Translations under genes and position numbers: made by a program
Notes under the pieces: model-generated
What the model saw: the letters and a program-made list of their open reading frames with translations, nothing else
The model's database searches: none
Told to the model about the DNA's origin: nothing
Origin: an uncultured Ruminococcus sp.
GTDB taxonomy: Bacteria > Bacillota > Clostridia > Oscillospirales > Acutalibacteraceae
Direction: 5' to 3'
Assembly: GCA_902792105.1 (NCBI GenBank)
Contig: CADAYK010000003.1
Span: 1 to 37,551, forward strand
Length of the DNA: 37,551 nt
In this document: positions 33,016 through 37,551 of the stretch, piece by piece
Position numbering within the stretch: the stretch's first letter is position 1
Layout: each line of letters begins with the position of its first letter

Positions 33016-34587
33016 TTAGTCTCCGATCCGATATATTTTAACGCTGTGGGGATTCTCACAGCAGAGTACTCTTTTGGTTTCGTTAAAAAAGTAATGAGCG
33101 CTGACTCTGTCGTTTGGGCGGCTTACTGAATTTTGCCTGCAATAGTCAATTGCCTCCATGCACTTTTTAAACTCCAGCTCACCAAGGTAATTGTCCCTGT
33201 CCTCGGTGGTTTCCTCGGTTTCCTTGGTGTGCTCATAGCACCGTGTGAATATTACAAACATAAGGCGCGCCGCGTTTTCGTCCCAGCTGTTCCAAACATC
33301 CTTTTTTAATGAAATAAACAGCTCGTTTATTTGGCTTCTGTAATCCTTTATCCACTCATGAGGCAGCTTTACGGCGCTGCCGTAAAGTGAATAGGACGGC
33401 CTGCCGAAATAACTTATCATCATATCGATATCAGCGTAATCGCTGTCCTCAAGCACATAATCACGCCCCTTAAGGCTTTTGCGCAGCTGAATCAAACAGT
33501 TATATATTTCGGGACAGCGGTCGGGGAGCTCGGAGGAATCGTAAACAATGTTTATCCTTTGGTCATAAAGCTGCCAAAACTCGGCAAGCGCGTCCGCGTC
33601 AAGTCCCTCCTGCCTGTCAAGCTCTTCCCCGATGACTCTGTCAGCCGCATCGTAAAACCCCTGATGGCTTACCGCGTAGCGCACAGGCTTTGAAGCGAAA
33701 AACGGATTGTCGGGCAGGTTAAGAAATTCGTACCTGCTGCGGAACACCTCGTTTTCATACCACGCGAAAACAACTGCCGCGTAGAATTCCGAAGGATATT
33801 CAAGATTCAGATTGAAGTTATGCAAAACGGTATAACGCACGATCAGCTTGATGTTTTCGTAGCTGAGCTCATTAAGCAGCTCCATTCTTCCCTTGAACGC
33901 CTCCTTTAGATAGCTGTATGTAAAAACCAGCTTTGGAAGCTTGCTGCTGCGCCTGTTCATTTTCTCGATATTCGGAAAAAGCCCCGTTTCGGAAAAAATG
34001 CTCTGCGTTCCCGGGGGATCCTGAACCGCGAGTCCTTCAAAATATTTATCGTTATCAGCCGCGTCAACCGTGCTTGTCAAAATCATGATATTATGGTTTG
34101 GGCTTTTCTGCCTGAGAATAAAAGCCTTTAACAGATCTTCATTTTCGCAGCATTCCGCGAAAATATCGACCGGACAAATAACCGCGATATACTTTTTTCT
34201 CGACATATGGTTAAGAATGTTAAACAGATACTTGCGCAGGGTGTTGCCGTGGACATTTACACTTGATTTTTTTTCAAAGGCATTTTGATCCTTTGAACGG
34301 TCGGCGCCGCCGAACAGCCTGCCGACCTTTAAAAATTTGCTTTCCTTAACAGGCTGATCGAGCATTGAGCGATCCATGCCGCCCGCCATAGTTACGCGGT
34401 AATCGTGCTTGCTGCCGAAGGGAGTTTTTTCAATAAAGCAAAGATAACGGTAGCCTTCCTCTATCAAACTCAGCCGCAAAAAGGAAGCGCAGCTCATTTT
34501 AAGGTATGTTTCGGTAAAATAATCATCATCGGGATTCGCAAAAGTCAAGTGAAAAAAACCCGCGTCCGCGTCATACATCTGCCGCAC
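33016..34587 (-). CDS. Unknown protein, possible degenerate ATPase, first gene of the cluster
   Basis: 523 residues, soluble, no signal peptide. A segment YIAVICPVDIFAECCENE (about 133-150) followed by NHNIMILTSTVDAADN resembles the Walker B to sensor 1 run of AAA-type ATPases, but there is no GxxxxGK loop upstream and the acidic pair is missing. The C-terminal half is helical with no known motif. If it descends from an ATPase it is a dead subunit, perhaps a regulator of the active ones. It is the promoter-proximal gene, about 85 bases from the predicted transcription start. I do not recognise a family. Confidence 0.7.
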   Translation of the reverse strand: MRQMYDADAGFFHLTFANPDDDYFTETYLKMSCASFLRLSLIEEGYRYLCFIEKTPFGSKHDYRVTMAGGMDRSMLDQPVKESKFLKVGRLFGGADRSKDQNAFEKKSSVNVHGNTLRKYLFNILNHMSRKKYIAVICPVDIFAECCENEDLLKAFILRQKSPNHNIMILTSTVDAADNDKYFEGLAVQDPPGTQSIFSETGLFPNIEKMNRRSSKLPKLVFTYSYLKEAFKGRMELLNELSYENIKLIVRYTVLHNFNLNLEYPSEFYAAVVFAWYENEVFRSRYEFLNLPDNPFFASKPVRYAVSHQGFYDAADRVIGEELDRQEGLDADALAEFWQLYDQRINIVYDSSELPDRCPEIYNCLIQLRKSLKGRDYVLEDSDYADIDMMISYFGRPSYSLYGSAVKLPHEWIKDYRSQINELFISLKKDVWNSWDENAARLMFVIFTRCYEHTKETEETTEDRDNYLGELEFKKCMEAIDYCRQNSVSRPNDRVSAHYFFNETKRVLCCENPHSVKIYRIGD

Positions 34588-34661
34588 CCCCTATTCTTAT
34601 GGCTTTTGCCTGTCTGTTTATATATTAGTAATAAATTAGCTGAAAAAATGATAAAAAATTT

Positions 34662-34671
34662 TTAGCGCTAA
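34662..34671. promoter_or_regulatory. Perfect palindrome at the cluster transcription start
   Basis: TTAGCGCTAA is its own reverse complement and lies about 9 bases past the -10 box, at roughly +2 to +11. A repressor bound here would block transcription. Short palindromes also arise by chance, so this is tentative. Confidence 0.4.
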
Positions 34672-34679
34672 CTATATAA

Positions 34680-34708
34680 ATTATATAACTTTTCCATAAT
34701 AATGTCAA
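34680..34708 (-). promoter_or_regulatory. Perfect consensus sigma-A promoter of the ATPase cluster
   Basis: TTGACA (34703-34708), exactly 17 bases, TATAAT (34680-34685) on the minus strand. Both hexamers match consensus fully, so the cluster should be strongly transcribed unless repressed. Confidence 0.9.
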
Positions 34709-34855
34709 TAAAATTATAAGAACTATAATACCGCTTTGCTGTAATATAAAATCCTATTCGGGGTTATTGTTCCCAAGGCAGTGAAAAAAGTGATTTCTTT
34801 AAAAAAATATTGCAAATAATTATAGCAATTTTTTACAAGCGAAAGGAGCTTTTAG

Positions 34856-35548
34856 ATGATTGGCATAATTTGCGCACTGAAAATTGAAGTTGACGGTCTT
34901 AAAGCGCTTATGGAAAACGCCGAAACCGTTCAAAAAGCAGGTCTTGAATTTATAAGCGGAAAAATTTTCGGCAAAGACGTTGTGGTGCTCGAGAGCGGTT
35001 CGGGCAAGGTAAACGCGGCTGTCGGCACACAGATCATGATCGACCTTTACAAGCCCGACGCGGTCATCAACTCCGGCATTGCGGGAAGTCTTTCAAAGGA
35101 TCTTATTATCGGCGACATCGTTATTTCGAGCGACTGTGTTGAACACGACATCAACCGCACCGCGCTTGAAGAACCCAGGGGATTGATTTGGTTCACCGGT
35201 GAAAAGAGGATCGACATTCCCGCCGACGAAGAAATCAGCCGAAAGCTTGCCGAATGCTGCGAAAACTTAGGTTCAACCGTAAGGATCGGACGGATCGCGA
35301 CCGGCGATATGTTTGTTTCCTACAGACGTCAGCGTGAATTTATCGCCTTTGAATTTGACGCTCTGTGCTGCGAGATGGAGGGCGGAGCAGTCGGCCATGT
35401 TTGCTACATGAACAAGGTGCCGTTTACAATTCTGCGCTCGATAAGCGATGACTTTAAATTTAACAAGGCGGAGAATTACGATGAATTCAAGGAGCTTGCC
35501 GCCGACAGAACAATTAAAGCTCTTAAAAAGTTCATACAAATGGATTGA
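34856..35548 (+). CDS. mtnN: 5'-methylthioadenosine/S-adenosylhomocysteine nucleosidase
   Basis: 230 residues, the normal length for the MTA/SAH nucleosidase (Pfs) family. It cleaves MTA and SAH to adenine and a ribose product, feeding the methyl cycle and yielding the autoinducer-2 precursor when LuxS is present. The N-terminus MIGIICALKIEVDGL carries the usual N-terminal acid region, GSGKVNAAVGTQ and NSGIAG match the family phosphate/ribose site, CEMEGGAVG holds the substrate-binding glutamate and ISDD the catalytic aspartate. RBS AAAGGAG precedes the ATG. It is divergent from the ATPase cluster, with 268 bases between; that gap is AT-rich and I see no clear plus-strand promoter. Confidence 0.92.
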   Translation: MIGIICALKIEVDGLKALMENAETVQKAGLEFISGKIFGKDVVVLESGSGKVNAAVGTQIMIDLYKPDAVINSGIAGSLSKDLIIGDIVISSDCVEHDINRTALEEPRGLIWFTGEKRIDIPADEEISRKLAECCENLGSTVRIGRIATGDMFVSYRRQREFIAFEFDALCCEMEGGAVGHVCYMNKVPFTILRSISDDFKFNKAENYDEFKELAADRTIKALKKFIQMD

Positions 35549-35554
35549 TACCCA

Positions 35555-35587
35555 AAAACAGGTGCCCGTGAGAGCGCCTGTTTATTA
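35555..35587 (+). terminator. Terminator after mtnN
   Basis: ACAGGTGC-CCGTGAGA-GCGCCTGT followed by TTATTA; the T tract is short. The rest of the gap to 35770 shows nothing I can name. Confidence 0.65.
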
Positions 35588-35770
35588 CGTATAGAATTGT
35601 AAGCCTGCGGTTTTCCCTGCCCTGCCCGCTTTTTGCTGTCTGAAGCAGGCAAAACGGCGTAACACGGGATAATGAGGAATTTTTTCAGTTAACAATCACT
35701 TTCCTGTCAAAGAGCAGCCGTTTTTGCCGTATAAAATATTACAGGAATAAAAAACACAGGGAGGATCCGT

Positions 35771-36322
35771 ATGAATAATACCAAATCAAAAATCACCTCA
35801 GCCGTTTTTGAGTGGGTAAAGCCGATGCTCTTTGCGCTGGCGTTACTTGCTTTGATCATGATCTCCGGGTTTCGCGTGGTAACGGTTCAGGGCGCGTCAA
35901 TGGACACGACACTTGAATCAGGCGAAAAGGTAATTACCACAAACTTTATGTATACGCCCAAGAGCGGCGATATTGTTGTTATATCCAAGGGTGAACATCA
36001 TGACTCGCCTATTATCAAGCGCGTTATCGCCGTAGAAGGACAGCGCATTGAGCTTGATTATGATAACGACAAAATTTACGTTGACGGAAAAGAACTAAAC
36101 GAGCCTTATCTCAAATGCTCGACCTTCGGAGGCAGATGTGCCGATTATAACATTCCTTCAGTTGTTCCCGAGGGAAAGCTTTTTGTCTTGGGAGATAACC
36201 GCGGCGTATCACTTGACAGCCGCAGCTCCGAAATCGGTTTGATAGATAAGGAAAATGTTGTCGGCAAAGCACATTTTGCCGTGTTTCCCTTTGACCGCTT
36301 CGGCGGATTGGAAAGTCAATAA
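35771..36322 (+). CDS. lepB: Signal peptidase I
   Basis: 183 residues, typical of Gram-positive type I signal peptidases. One N-terminal membrane helix (about 16-34) precedes the catalytic serine in GASMDTTL (Ser43), the general-base lysine in IIKRVIAVEG (Lys83) and the box GDNRGVSLDSR. It cleaves Sec signal peptides at the outer membrane face and would process the secreted proteins in this region. RBS GGGAGG lies upstream. Such genomes often carry several paralogues, so the symbol marks the family rather than the only copy. The dispersed element copy 3 begins 18 bases after the stop. Confidence 0.93.
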   Translation: MNNTKSKITSAVFEWVKPMLFALALLALIMISGFRVVTVQGASMDTTLESGEKVITTNFMYTPKSGDIVVISKGEHHDSPIIKRVIAVEGQRIELDYDNDKIYVDGKELNEPYLKCSTFGGRCADYNIPSVVPEGKLFVLGDNRGVSLDSRSSEIGLIDKENVVGKAHFAVFPFDRFGGLESQ

Positions 36323-36339
36323 AGCTTTTACGGCTTTTA

Positions 36340-36455
36340 ATACTAATTCCTGATAGAAAGTAGACTTATATTTTGCGAGGATATTTTTCGCAAGACAAGG
36401 CGAAGGACGCAGCAAGGCTGGCGCCTTGCAAGGACTTTTTATTAGGTATTAGTAT
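36340..36455 (+). repeat. MITE-like dispersed element, internally deleted copy 3
   Basis: Same ends and orientation as 1868-2030, 116 bases long. It is nearly identical except that 47 internal bases are missing between GCAAGGAC and TTTTTATTAGG. Both ends and the flanking TA are intact, so it could still be mobilised in trans if the family is active. Confidence 0.88.
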
Positions 36456-36496
36456 AATTTCGGTTTATAACGGTTAATAGATAAGGATAAATTACA

Positions 36497-36535
36497 GCCG
36501 CCAAGTGGGATGATTCCTGCTTGGCGGCGTTTTCT
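36497..36535 (+). terminator. Hairpin terminator upstream of the deaminase gene
   Basis: GCCGCCAAG and CTTGGCGGC form a perfect 9-base stem, followed by GTTTTCT. It probably ends transcription coming from lepB. Confidence 0.75.
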
Positions 36536-36597
36536 ATTGCCATATTTTCGGATTCGTGATAGAATAAAACTGATATGGCAGAGGAGCGTGGTACATT

Positions 36598-37551
36598 ATG
36601 ATGACTTTTACTGACGCACTTAAAAGTGCGGACTTAAGTGCGATCCGAAGCTTTCCAAAAGCAGATTTACATAACCATTTTGTGCTTGGCGGCAACAGAG
36701 AATATATATTTGAAAAAACCGGATATGAAATCGACCCGATTTCAAAGCCGTTAACATCTATGAATGAAATGGACGCTTGGAGCGCAAAATTTATCGGCAA
36801 CCGCTTTAACAGTATAGAAGGAAGAAAGCTGTTGATTGAAGCAACCTTTGCGCAAGCGAAATATGATGGAGTTACCATATTGGAAATCGGTGAAGACGTA
36901 TGGGGGCTTGGCGAGTTTTTCCACAACGATATTAATGAACTGATATATGCCTTTCAAGAGGCAAATGATAGGATTGCTCCCGAAATAGAGTTGCGGTTGC
37001 AAATCGGTTTATCACGGCATTGCCCGATTGATTACTTGGAGGATCAATTAAAGCACTTTTGGGGACACAAGGACTTTTATTCTATTGATCTATACGGCGA
37101 CGAGCTGGCACAGCAGGTTGAAAATTTTATCCCTATTTACGAGAAAGCCGCAGAAAACGGTTTGGTTACGAGAAAGCCGCAGAAAACGGTTTGGTTCTGA
37201 AAGCGCACGTCGGCGAATGGGGTACCGCTCAAGATATTGTTACAGCTGTTAAAGCGTTGCATCTTAATGAAGTGCAGCACGGTATCGCTGCTATTCAAGA
37301 TGAAGATGTGATTGGTTTTCTTGTGGAAAACAACATCAGATTGAATATCACGCCGTCAAGCAATTTGCTGTTAGGGCGTGTACCCGATATGGCTCATCAC
37401 CCGATAGCGCAGCTTTACCGCAGAGGGGTAAATGTTACAATTAACTCGGACGATGTGCTGATTTTCGATTCTGATGTATCAAAAGAATATTTGCGTTTAT
37501 ATCAATCCGGCTGCTTGACGGCGGAGGAATTGAACGACATTCGGTTGAGTG
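36598..37551 (+). pseudogene. Adenosine-deaminase-family gene, frameshifted by a 29-base duplication and cut by the window end
   Basis: The first frame (36598-37200) gives 200 residues ending in a stop soon after position 37196. The frame from 37197 continues the same protein to the window edge: KAHVGEWGTAQDI, HGIAAI, NITPSSNLLLG, TINSDDVLIF. Joined, they show adenosine deaminase superfamily hallmarks: the metal motif PKADLHNH, HVGEWG at the place of the HAGE motif, HG, and NSDD at the SDDP position. The family hydrolyses adenosine or related amines; the substrate is not certain. RBS GAGGAG precedes the ATG. Removing one copy of the 29-base duplication restores one continuous frame, so the break is recent, reversible or an assembly artefact. 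Confidence 0.82.
37139..37196 (+). repeat. Perfect 29-base tandem duplication inside the deaminase gene
   Basis: Two adjacent identical copies, 37139-37167 and 37168-37196, beginning ACGAGAAAGCCGC and ending GGTTTGGTT. As 29 is not a multiple of three it shifts the frame. The single-copy version would read YEKAAENGLV-LKAHVGEWG. Confidence 0.93.

Noticed and set aside
20423..34708. Calling the cluster a BREX phage-defence locus
   Set aside because: Only a BrxL-like ATPase lacking the protease is present. No pglX methylase, pglZ phosphatase or brxC ATPase is in the window.

Overview
The window looks like the chromosome of a gut-type Clostridia member (Ruminococcaceae/Oscillospiraceae-like). 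This is inferred from a type I dockerin, a choice-of-anchor A surface protein, c-di-GMP-I riboswitches, near-perfect sigma-A promoters with 17-base spacers and strong GGAGG ribosome binding sites. No rRNA, tRNA, CRISPR array or phage module was seen.

Layout. 1-3534: the end of a dockerin protein, a small GNAT acetyltransferase, a broken Ig-like gene, and two copies of a short dispersed element with terminal inverted repeats. 3737-17444 (all minus): an eight-gene operon read from about 17409 down to 3737. It starts with a promoter, a canonical c-di-GMP-I riboswitch and a terminator. It then encodes a lipoprotein, a tiny coiled-coil protein, a 7TM HD-GYP c-di-GMP phosphodiesterase, a 1030-residue membrane protein with a dead glycosidase-like half, a membrane HEAT-repeat protein, a BcsA-like processive glycosyltransferase and two glycosidase-like surface proteins. 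I read this as a c-di-GMP-controlled exopolysaccharide machine with no recognisable BcsB or PilZ partner. 17485-19790: a secreted choice-of-anchor A adhesin behind a 195-base-period tandem array of variant c-di-GMP-I-like aptamers with terminators.

20423-34708 (all minus): the most unusual part. One consensus promoter drives ten tightly packed genes, many with overlapping stops and starts and none with a signal peptide. In transcription order they are: a protein with no P-loop that may be a degenerate ATPase, an Hsp70-like ATPase, a 650-residue coiled-coil protein, a zinc-ribbon protein, two helical proteins rich in charged residues, a Vps4/katanin-like AAA ATPase with an N-terminal helical region, a BrxL-like AAA ATPase lacking the Lon protease half, an AAA-like ATPase with a YetF/DUF421-like tail, and an RCC1 plus BspA-type leucine-rich repeat protein. 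I do not recognise this as a described system. One testable idea is an ESCRT-like or chaperone-remodelling assembly, or a multi-ATPase conflict system. A small unknown gene (20008-20421) converges on it.

34856-37551 (plus): MTA/SAH nucleosidase, signal peptidase I, a third copy of the dispersed element, and an adenosine-deaminase-family gene frameshifted by a 29-base tandem duplication and cut by the window edge.
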